A DNA stretch of 64,000 nucleotides, from assembly GCA_947624675.1 (NCBI GenBank), contig CANQLI010000004.1, forward strand, positions 1 through 64,000. The letters run 5' to 3'. This document shows positions 32,187-39,251 of this stretch, piece by piece (position 1 is the stretch's first letter; every line of letters starts with the position of its first letter). The translations under genes were made by a program, and so were the position numbers. Below the pieces are notes generated by a model. That model was not told the DNA's origin and did no database searches. It was given only the letters and a program-made list of their open reading frames with translations. The stretch is from an uncultured Clostridia bacterium (GTDB lineage: Bacteria; Bacillota; Clostridia; Oscillospirales; Ruminococcaceae).

Positions 32187-33026
32187 TTAAAGATCTGGCT
32201 GCAACTGCATTGTCTTGTAAGCTGCTATCATCTCCGGCGTTGCCGTATAATACCGCTTGTTCTTGTTTACCTTTGCGATCTGCGCCATATCTTCCTCGGT
32301 AAGCGCAAAATCGAAAATGTCGAAATTATCACGAATGTGGGCGGGATTTTTTGAACCCGGGATAACCACATTGCCGCTCTGAATATGCCAGCGAAGAATG
32401 ATCTGTGCATTGGTCTTGCCGTACTTTTTCGCAAGTTCGCCGAAGATCGGCTGCTCTATCAGGGTTTTGTCTCCGTGACCGAGCGGATACCACGCCATAA
32501 GTCCCATATTAGTTTCGGCAAGGATCTTTTTCAGTTCGGTTTGCGGAAAATACGGGTGCGCTTCGACCTGAACTACATGAGGTTTTATTTCCATTGTATC
32601 TATTGCTTCACGAAGCATATCATCGGGAAAGTTGGAAAGACCTATCGCTTTTACCTTGCCCTCTTTGACCGCCTTTTCGATATTCTTATAACCAGCACGC
32701 CAGTTGTCGGTAGGCTGATGCAAAAACAGCAGATCAATGTAGTCCGTGCCAAGACGGGAGAGAGTTTCGTCAACTGCCGTTTCCTTTTCATAGACCGTAG
32801 GCCAAAGCTTGGTGACAAGGAAAATATCCTCCCTCGCCACACCGCTTTTTTTGATACCACGGCCCGTGCCGCTTTCGTTCATATAGCCGTTTGCAGTGTC
32901 TATAAGGCGCACACCACTGCGAAGCGCGCTCTCAACAGCCGCCTCCGCCTCGGCAGGAGACATCATAAACACGCCGATACCTGCCATCGGCATTTTAACT
33001 CCATTATTCAGTATAATGTATTCCAT
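32187..33026 (-). CDS. Aldo/keto reductase B
   Basis: 279 residues. Same family as its neighbour, with DTANGYMNE, TKLWPTVYEK, FLHQPTDNW and VIPGSKNPAH landmarks. Start taken as ATG 33026 (AGGAGAAATTTGTG upstream); the GTG just before it is less likely. First gene of the second transcription unit, with a LysR-type box about 70-85 bp upstream. Confidence 0.92.
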   Translation of the reverse strand: MEYIILNNGVKMPMAGIGVFMMSPAEAEAAVESALRSGVRLIDTANGYMNESGTGRGIKKSGVAREDIFLVTKLWPTVYEKETAVDETLSRLGTDYIDLLFLHQPTDNWRAGYKNIEKAVKEGKVKAIGLSNFPDDMLREAIDTMEIKPHVVQVEAHPYFPQTELKKILAETNMGLMAWYPLGHGDKTLIEQPIFGELAKKYGKTNAQIILRWHIQSGNVVIPGSKNPAHIRDNFDIFDFALTEEDMAQIAKVNKNKRYYTATPEMIAAYKTMQLQPDL

Positions 33027-33058
33027 CACAAATTTCTCCTACAGATTTTGTTATCTTT

Positions 33059-33113
33059 ATTGTAGCACGAAAAAAGCACAAAGAGAAGTTTAAATTAGTT
33101 CATCAGTTATAAC
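33059..33113 (-). promoter_or_regulatory. LysR-box promoter of the AKR/ADH operon
   Basis: Box GTTCATCAGTTATAAC (plus strand 33098-33113) lies 33 bp from the -10 TACAAT (minus strand, 33064-33059). The same 16-bp box with the same 33-bp gap is found at 37437-37491. The sequence continues into an imperfect inverted repeat (AGTTATAAC ... GTTTTAACC). Confidence 0.7.
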
Positions 33114-33133
33114 CTATAGTTTTAACCAAAGCT

Positions 33134-34120
33134 TCAGCTAAGTATTTTTGCTCCCCCGAACACATCGGACATCTCCATGTGATTGAGCGCGCAGTCGATA
33201 TGCGCAAGTTCTTCCGGCGTTAGCTCAATATCAGCCGCGCCTACGTTTTCACGAAGCCGCTCGGACTTTCTCGTGCCGGGAATAGCTACAAGATTCTGAT
33301 GTTTACACAGCATCCACGCAAGGGAGATCTGTGCGGGAGTAGCGTGTTTTTCATTAGCCACTTTCTCTAAAAGCGCAAGCAGATCCTGATTTTTTGCTAT
33401 TCCCTCAGCGGTGAACTGCGGCATTCTGCTGCGGTAATCATCGCTTGTAAATTTATCGTTCCCACCGTATTTTGCGGAAAGCAGACCGTTTGCAAGCGGC
33501 GAAAACGCCACATAGCCTATGTGCAGCTCGTCAAGCGTACCAAACAGCTTTTCATGCCAACGCGCCATCATCGAATAGCGATTTTGCACCGCAGTTACAG
33601 GGCAGACGGCGTGAGCGCGGCGCAGATATTCCTCTGTCGCTTCGGAAATCCCCCAATAGCGAATTTTGCCCTCTTTTATAAGTTCTGCCATAGTTTCCGC
33701 GACCGTTTCAGGCTCAACGTCCGGATCAATGCGGTGCTGATAGTAAAGGTCGATATAGTCCGTTCCGAGCCGTTTCAGACTGCCCTCAACGGACTTGCGG
33801 ATCGTATCGGGGCGTGAATCGGTCAGCAGACCGTCAGGTGCGTGCCGCACCCCGAATTTTGTGGCAATAACCACCTTATCTCGGCAAGGCTTCAAAGCAG
33901 CGCCCACCAGCTCCTCGTTATATGCGACAGTTCCGTCAGAAAGTATTCCGGTGTAACATTCCGCCGTGTCGAACATCGTGTAACCAAGCTCCACCGCTTC
34001 GTGGATAATCTGCGTCATTTCATTTGTGTCGGACGGCGCGCCGAAAGCGTGCGTCATGCCCATGCAGCCCAGACTGACGGCTGATACTGTCAGATCTTTT
34101 CCCAAGGTTCGGTATTTCAT
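33134..34120 (-). CDS. Aldo/keto reductase C (Tas/YakC type)
   Basis: 328 residues from the ATG at 34120, preceded by TTGGAGATGATAAT. Family landmarks MKYRTLGKDLTVSAVSLGCM, FDTAECYTG, DLYYQHRIDPDVEPE and AIPGTRKSERLRENVGA. Belongs to the aldo-keto reductase group related to AKR13. Last gene of the first LysR-box operon. Confidence 0.92.
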   Translation of the reverse strand: MKYRTLGKDLTVSAVSLGCMGMTHAFGAPSDTNEMTQIIHEAVELGYTMFDTAECYTGILSDGTVAYNEELVGAALKPCRDKVVIATKFGVRHAPDGLLTDSRPDTIRKSVEGSLKRLGTDYIDLYYQHRIDPDVEPETVAETMAELIKEGKIRYWGISEATEEYLRRAHAVCPVTAVQNRYSMMARWHEKLFGTLDELHIGYVAFSPLANGLLSAKYGGNDKFTSDDYRSRMPQFTAEGIAKNQDLLALLEKVANEKHATPAQISLAWMLCKHQNLVAIPGTRKSERLRENVGAADIELTPEELAHIDCALNHMEMSDVFGGAKILS

Positions 34121-34137
34121 ATTATCATCTCCAAAAA

Positions 34138-34992
34138 TTATTTTCCGAAAAGCCAATCCATGATCTCCTCGTCATACGCCGCAAGACCTCCGCCGCCATG
34201 TTCGTTGTCAATGCCGCGTTCGGTAAAATACTCATGCTCTTTTACATCGAGCGTGACAAGCTGCGAAATTTCGCTTTCCGAAAGTCCCCGACTGCGGTAA
34301 ATTTCCGTCAGCTTTTCATAAAACTCTTTTGACGGCGCAGAGCCGTAATATTCGTCATTTTCGCCCACAAAAATATACATCGGAGTGCGGCTTTCCGCAA
34401 GCGTTTCAACATCTCCGTCCCACTGAGAGCTTACATGAAGATACGCCGTAAACAGCTCGGGACACTTGTCCATAACTATCGACATTGTTTCTCCGCCGCC
34501 CGAATAACCGTTTGCGTAAACTTTTTCGCGGTCGATGTTGTAGCTTTCAAGAAAATATTCGGCAAGCGCTATCGTCTGATCGGCGGAAGTTTCGCCCCAG
34601 TCGGAAAGCTGCGGAGCGACAATTATCATCTTGTCGTTGTACTTTTGCGCCTCAAATCCGAACGCTTCCGATCTCAGATTCTGAGCCGCGCCCTGAAAAT
34701 ACAGCCCCTCATATCCGGGCAGAGTGAAGTAAAGCGCATAGCTTTCGCTGCCGTCATAGCTGTCGGGGATATAGACGTTGTAATGAATATCGCCGTCAGA
34801 CGGGGAGTGATAAACGTTGTCCACGGTGAAATTTTCGTACATCTCGCTGCTTTTGGTGACATATCCGATATTGTCCGCAAGGGAAGCGTTTTCACCTGCC
34901 TGCGAGGGTATCTCGTTTACACCGCAGCCGGCTAATATCGCCGCACACATTCCGCCGACTGCACAATTTATAAACCCAGTCCGTTTACCCAT
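34138..34992 (-). CDS. Secreted alpha/beta-hydrolase lipoprotein (esterase)
   Basis: 284 residues. Lipoprotein signal with lipobox LAGC (residues near 20-23). Hydrolase fold with nucleophile elbow ANGYSGGGE, like feruloyl esterase and PHB-depolymerase relatives, and an Asp/His end (HGGGG near residue 268). The gene start overlaps the preceding flavodoxin gene end by 25 nt. Substrate unknown; probably acts outside on an ester. Confidence 0.8.
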   Translation of the reverse strand: MGKRTGFINCAVGGMCAAILAGCGVNEIPSQAGENASLADNIGYVTKSSEMYENFTVDNVYHSPSDGDIHYNVYIPDSYDGSESYALYFTLPGYEGLYFQGAAQNLRSEAFGFEAQKYNDKMIIVAPQLSDWGETSADQTIALAEYFLESYNIDREKVYANGYSGGGETMSIVMDKCPELFTAYLHVSSQWDGDVETLAESRTPMYIFVGENDEYYGSAPSKEFYEKLTEIYRSRGLSESEISQLVTLDVKEHEYFTERGIDNEHGGGGLAAYDEEIMDWLFGK

Positions 34993-35714
34993 TGAGTCAC
35001 TTCGTCCTCGCTTGCATTTTCGGAAAATCTCATACCCTCAAGCCAGTCGCCCGTGCCTGCTTTGTCGGCAAGCAGCTGACCGCTTTCGCCGAGTCCCGAA
35101 GTGGAAGATGTGCAGAAGGGAACGACCGTCTTGCCGCTGAAATCATTTGCGGTAACAAACCCGTCAACTACCCATGCGGCATTGCCCCACCAAATGGGAT
35201 AGCCTATAAATACTGTGTCATAATCTTCCCAGTTATCTACTGCGGTTGCGGTAAGTTCGATATTCTGCAAAGACGGGTCATCATGTTCACGGCAAACTCG
35301 GCTGTCGGGGTTCGTCCAGTCGAGGTCGTCGCTTGTGTAAGGCTCGGCAGGAGTTATCTCGAACACGTCCGCTCCCGTTACCGAAACGATGTAGTCAGCG
35401 ACCGCTTTTGTGTTGCCCGATGCGCTGAAATACACCATAAGCGTTTTATCGGCAGCGGTCTCATCTGTCGATTGCTCGACATCTTCCGCTTCTTCTGCCG
35501 ATTCTTCCGCCTGTTCATCATCGGTATCTTCCGTTTCTGGCGCAGTTTCTTCCGTGCTGTTTTCAGAAGATGTTTCAGCCGAGGTCTGCACTGCTGTATC
35601 CGTTTCGGAAGTATTTTCCGCACTTTCACTGCCGTCCGAATTTCCGCAGGCAGACAGTGACATTATCAGCATTACGCTTAAAATTCCTGCAAATATTTTT
35701 TCATTTATATACAC
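34968..35714 (-). CDS. Flavodoxin-like lipoprotein (start in doubt)
   Basis: 248 residues if GTG 35714 is used. A lipoprotein signal (KIFAGILSVMLIMSLSACG) precedes a Ser/Thr/Glu-rich linker of about 80 residues and a flavodoxin_4 domain (TLMVYFSASGNTKAVADYI, FIGYPIWWGNAAWVV). The natural-looking start ATG-AAA-AAA at 35704 is one base out of frame: with one more A in the A6 run (35701-35696) it would read MKKIFAGILSV. So expression either uses a GTG that overlaps the ribosome site or depends on slippage, unless the A count is an error. Binds FMN and transfers electrons outside the cell. Confidence 0.75.
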   Translation of the reverse strand: MYINEKIFAGILSVMLIMSLSACGNSDGSESAENTSETDTAVQTSAETSSENSTEETAPETEDTDDEQAEESAEEAEDVEQSTDETAADKTLMVYFSASGNTKAVADYIVSVTGADVFEITPAEPYTSDDLDWTNPDSRVCREHDDPSLQNIELTATAVDNWEDYDTVFIGYPIWWGNAAWVVDGFVTANDFSGKTVVPFCTSSTSGLGESGQLLADKAGTGDWLEGMRFSENASEDEVTQWVNGLGL

Positions 35715-35734
35715 TCCTTTTAAAATTATTCTGT

Positions 35735-36367
35735 TCAGAGCCGTGCCGCCCATTCTTTGACTTCATCTTCCGAATTTGCGACATTGTTACCGTTTATGGA
35801 AAGCGCGTCGTCCGTCCTTACGTCGGAATTTGGCGCAAGCTCCTTCACACGGTCAAGGCTGTTTGCGCCGTCAGAGCTGCCGTTATGCGAGAAAAACGGG
35901 ATTATAGTCTTTCCGCTCAGGTCGTACTCTTCCAAAAACGACCACACGGGCATTGGCAGATCGTACCACCAGACGGGGAATCCCAAATAAATAGTGTCGT
36001 ACTTATCAAGCGTTTCTTTGTCGATATGCTCCGCAAGCTCGGGGCGCGTGCCGTTGTCAAGTTCTGACTTTGCCCTGTCGGCGCAAGCCTGATAATCGCT
36101 GCCGTAATCATCGGCGGGTACTATACGGAAAATATCCGCACCCTTTTCCTCGGCTATCCACCTTGCCATTTTCTGACCGTTGCCCGACCATGAAAAATAC
36201 ACCACAAGCATATCGCTGCTGCCCTGCGGAGCGGCTTCGGGCTTGTTGTCTATCCCGACATGAGCGCCGCCCGTAAACTTATACACCACAAATACTGCGG
36301 CGGCAATAAGTATTACGCCGACAATGATAATTACAATTAATCCTTTTTTGCTCTTTTTCTTTTCCAT
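35735..36367 (-). CDS. Membrane-anchored flavodoxin
   Basis: 210 residues. Basic N-terminus MEKKKSKKG, one membrane helix (LIVIIIVGVILIAAAVFVVY), then a flavodoxin_4 domain with VVYFSWSGNGQKMARWIAEE and YLGFPVWWYDLPMPVWSF. Paralogue of the flavodoxin next to it; the two probably pass electrons to or from envelope enzymes. ATG with GGAGGAAT upstream. Confidence 0.88.
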   Translation of the reverse strand: MEKKKSKKGLIVIIIVGVILIAAAVFVVYKFTGGAHVGIDNKPEAAPQGSSDMLVVYFSWSGNGQKMARWIAEEKGADIFRIVPADDYGSDYQACADRAKSELDNGTRPELAEHIDKETLDKYDTIYLGFPVWWYDLPMPVWSFLEEYDLSGKTIIPFFSHNGSSDGANSLDRVKELAPNSDVRTDDALSINGNNVANSEDEVKEWAARL

Positions 36368-36413
36368 TAAAAATTCCTCCTTTGAGCGACCGTGAAATCT
36401 TTATATTAAAATT

Positions 36414-37397
36414 TTATCCTGTTTGCTCCTCCCAAAAATCCACCGCATCGTTTATCCAGCCTTCTGCGACCGTTCCCGTGCCAAGTCCGAATCCGTGAGA
36501 AAGTCCCTCATATGCGTGAAACTCGGTGGGTATGCCAAATGCGGACATTGCATCGAGCCGTGACTGCATTGTGCGCCAATTGGCTATGCCGTCGCTTGTT
36601 CCAACGCAGGAATATGTCGGCGGGTCGTCTTCGCTGTATTCGCTGTGTCCGGTGTATTGGATAATGCACGCCGCAGGTTTAGGCAGTTCATCTCCGCCGA
36701 AATACACAGTACCGTATGTTCCGAGATAGGCTGCCATTCTGCCGCCCGCCGAGCCGCCCCAAAGCGAATAGTCACGAGTATCAACTTCAAGTTCATCTGC
36801 ATTGGAAAATATGAAACTTATTGCCCTTGCCAAGTCCTCGCAAGCGGTATCCCAACCGGGTCGGTATATCAGCGCAAAGGCGTTGTAGCCCATTTTTGAA
36901 AGCTCCAGCGCATGGGGAAAGCTGTCGTGCATTGCTCCCACATATGCGAATCCGCCGCCGGCATTGCACACGGCAAATTTTGCGTTCGGCTCACCCTTGA
37001 AAAAGAACAGTCCCGTGTCTGCCTTGTCGGGGTCGGCAGCCTTTTCCTCATCGGTATAAATATCGTAAAATATCACATCGCCATTGTCGGCGTGTTCTCT
37101 CATGTAATTTGCTATCTCAACCGTTTTTTGCGGGTCGATATTGCTGTACCAAGTCAGCCGTAAATTACCCAGAGTATCGCCGCTGTAATAACCCGTGTCA
37201 ACGGGAAAGATCAGTCTGCCCCAATCGCCGAATGACGGATAATTTATCACGTCCGAAATTGCTGTATCTGCCGTAAACGGCGTTGAAATGCTGTCAGAAT
37301 TACCCTTTTTCTCTGTGATTTTTCCGCCGTCCTTTGCTTTACAAGCCGAAAATAAAAACATCATAATTATCGCTATTCCCAACGCTGTGCGTTTCAT
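36414..37397 (-). CDS. Alpha/beta-hydrolase lipoprotein
   Basis: 327 residues. Lipoprotein signal MKRTALGIAIIMMFLFSAC. Hydrolase fold with WGGSAGGRMAAYLG nucleophile elbow and a C-terminal HGFGLGTG histidine, as in the BD-FAE/acetyl-esterase group. GAGGTGAAAG precedes the ATG. First gene of the first LysR-box operon, followed by two flavodoxins, another esterase and an aldo-keto reductase. Confidence 0.82.
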   Translation of the reverse strand: MKRTALGIAIIMMFLFSACKAKDGGKITEKKGNSDSISTPFTADTAISDVINYPSFGDWGRLIFPVDTGYYSGDTLGNLRLTWYSNIDPQKTVEIANYMREHADNGDVIFYDIYTDEEKAADPDKADTGLFFFKGEPNAKFAVCNAGGGFAYVGAMHDSFPHALELSKMGYNAFALIYRPGWDTACEDLARAISFIFSNADELEVDTRDYSLWGGSAGGRMAAYLGTYGTVYFGGDELPKPAACIIQYTGHSEYSEDDPPTYSCVGTSDGIANWRTMQSRLDAMSAFGIPTEFHAYEGLSHGFGLGTGTVAEGWINDAVDFWEEQTG

Positions 37398-37436
37398 GCG
37401 CTTTCACCTCGTCAAACGCCGTTTCGTCCTAAATTA

Positions 37437-37491
37437 ATTATACAAAAAAAGAGACCTCCTGAGAAGTCTCTTTTGGTTCATCAGTTATAAC
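37437..37491 (-). promoter_or_regulatory. LysR-box promoter of the hydrolase/flavodoxin operon
   Basis: GTTCATCAGTTATAAC (plus strand 37476-37491), 33 bp from a minus-strand -10 TATAAT (37442-37437). The box runs on into a second AGTTATAAC arm (inverted AGTTATAACT-aaa-AGTTATAAC). The terminator of the LysR gene sits between box and -10. Confidence 0.7.
37444..37473 (-). terminator. Terminator of the LysR-type regulator gene
   Basis: AAAGAGAC (37448-37455) / GTCTCTTT (37466-37473); on the minus strand followed by T7. It overlaps the promoter region of the next operon. Confidence 0.75.
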
Positions 37492-37506
37492 TAAAAGTTA
37501 TAACCG

Positions 37507-38394
37507 TTATATAACCTCTTCGACCGCCGACAAAAACCGCTCCACGGTGCGTGACGGCTCATTGGAATAAAGTACACCGAACGGTATGCTGTGTTCCCAC
37601 TCCACCGGGATAACCTTTAACATCGGGTGTACGCAGTTCCAGCTTCGTATTACGAGTAGTACATTTTTCTCCTGCTCACAGCGGTTGAAAATATTCATAT
37701 CGTAAAAGTCAAAATCAACTATATTTATCTTCTGATGTTTTGCGGTAAGTTCATCGCGGAGCTTGTCAACATAACTGCTCCAGCCACGGTGCATTAAAAG
37801 AAGATTTTCACCGTAGAGGTCCTGAACCGTCAGCTTATCCTTTGCCGCCAGCGGGTGGTAAATAGATACGGCACAGCATAGCGGCTCATATGCTATTTTA
37901 AGTCCCGAACACCCGCGCACTTCGAGCAGCGTGTCGTCAAAGATTCCCGTTACAACATCAATATTCTGACCGAGATTTTTCAGTATCTCCCGTGCGTTTT
38001 CCGGAGTGTTCTCAAACGGCACAAGCTGAAAGCTTATGTCAAAGCAGTGCTCATGTATTTTAGGCCACAGATCGGTAAGTATCTGCGCAGGGGTCATGGG
38101 TGAAGTGCCTATTCGGATAACTGCGTTCTTTTCAAAGCTGGCACTCCTCGCTCTGCGAATTGCTTCTTTACTGTATGAAACAATATATTTTGCGTCCGTG
38201 TAAAGCGATTCACCCGCTTTTGTAAGCTTAAGTCCCCTATGCGTCCGCTCGAAAAGCTGCACGCCCACTTCGTTTTCCAGAAGATTTATCTGCTTTATGA
38301 CTGCGGTCGAGGTGATATACAACTCTTCCGCCGCTCTGTTAAAGCTGCCTGCTTCTGCAATTCGTATAAAAGTTTCAAGATGGATATTATTCAT
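37507..38394 (-). CDS. LysR-type transcriptional regulator
   Basis: 295 residues. N-terminal winged helix-turn-helix (FIRIAEAGSFNRAAEELYIT ... INLLENEVGVQLFERTHRG) and a substrate-binding-like effector domain. It lies directly upstream of the hydrolase/flavodoxin operon on the same strand. Two copies of a 16-bp box (33098 and 37476) in front of both redox operons are likely binding sites. Effector unknown; the target genes suggest aldehydes, quinones or electrophiles. Confidence 0.9.
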   Translation of the reverse strand: MNNIHLETFIRIAEAGSFNRAAEELYITSTAVIKQINLLENEVGVQLFERTHRGLKLTKAGESLYTDAKYIVSYSKEAIRRARSASFEKNAVIRIGTSPMTPAQILTDLWPKIHEHCFDISFQLVPFENTPENAREILKNLGQNIDVVTGIFDDTLLEVRGCSGLKIAYEPLCCAVSIYHPLAAKDKLTVQDLYGENLLLMHRGWSSYVDKLRDELTAKHQKINIVDFDFYDMNIFNRCEQEKNVLLVIRSWNCVHPMLKVIPVEWEHSIPFGVLYSNEPSRTVERFLSAVEEVI

Positions 38395-38646
38395 GCTAAA
38401 GCGTCACCCTCCCATTGATAAGTTCGTTTATCCTAAGTCTATATTTATTATACCAATTTCAGCTTTAAAATCAAGAGGCGGGAAAAGTGAGTGAAATTCA
38501 AAATTGAATATCCTATGTAAATCTGCTAATGCCTGTAAATAAAATAACAATTTACCAAAATTAGAAAAAAGCAATAACATAAAAATCTAAATGAACGGGA
38601 CTATCGATATTTCTTAACAGCACAGTGGAGGAACGCATATAACAAG
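38395..38646. other. Gene-free AT-rich stretch
   Basis: 252 bp upstream of the LysR gene. No open frame, repeat or RNA recognised; it must contain the LysR promoter (minus strand), but no clear boxes are seen. Confidence 0.4.
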
Positions 38647-38674
38647 AAAAGCCGCAAGTTGCGTGCCTGCGGCT
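38647..38674 (-). terminator. Terminator of tRNA-Leu
   Basis: AGCCGCA (38650-38656) / TGCGGCT (38668-38674), followed on the minus strand by TTTTC. Confidence 0.6.
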
Positions 38675-38811
38675 GATTTCTTATTTAGCTATACAAAAAT
38701 ATTAACCCCCCGCCTTGCGAACATATTTTTGAAAAGTCGGAGCGACGGAGTGACTGAGAGGTGATTTTCAAAGAAAAATCGCCGCGAACGATACATAAGT
38801 CCGCGACGATG

Positions 38812-38898
38812 TGGTGCAGAAGATGGGACTTGAACCCACACGACATTGCTGCCACAGGCACCTGAAGCCTGCGCGTCTGCCAATTCCGCCACTTCTGC
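38812..38898 (-). tRNA. tRNA-Leu (anticodon CAG)
   Basis: 87 nt including encoded CCA. Acceptor GCAGAAG pairs with CTTCTGC, the anticodon stem CAGGC/GCCTG encloses TTCAGGT with anticodon CAG, there is a long variable arm, and the T-loop is GGTTCAAGTCC. Type II structure as expected for Leu. Confidence 0.95.
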
Positions 38899-39080
38899 AA
38901 AAATTTTATATGGTTAAGTCAGTGGATTTATTATACCATACATAAACCCAAAAATCAAGCAAAACTTTTTACATAAATTCAAATACATAATTTATTTAAA
39001 AGTCTTTATTTTTGCGATTAAATATGCTATAATTATTTCAGTTATGACATAATGAAAAGCAATGTATTTTGTGAACAGTT

Positions 39081-39180
39081 TATGAATATTGTAAACTTTC
39101 CGTTACAAAATATAAGTTATTTTATGAAAAATGTACGTTTGCGTACATTTTTTCACGAAAAACGCCTGTTAGTGAAAGGT
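39081..39180 (+). repeat. Palindromic intergenic repeat, copy 1
   Basis: About 100 bp. It starts TATGAATATTGTAAAC, has CGTTACAAAA in the middle, then TTTTATGAAAAATGTACG. The perfect hairpin AATGTACG-TTTG-CGTACATT (39130-39149) is followed by T6, and the tail is CGCCTGTTAGTGAAAGG. Related copies lie at 54751-54850 (inverted) and 62530-62618. It stands in front of the activase gene. Confidence 0.8.
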
Positions 39181-39251
39181 GTAATCAAAAATAAAAATTT
39201 ACTTTCAAAACCGCTGTGGCGGATACCACTGAAAGGAATGGTTGATTTTTT

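Noticed and set aside
38689..38900. Protein-coding frames over the tRNA-Leu gene
   Set aside because: The open frames coincide with a complete tRNA cloverleaf and have no ribosome site.
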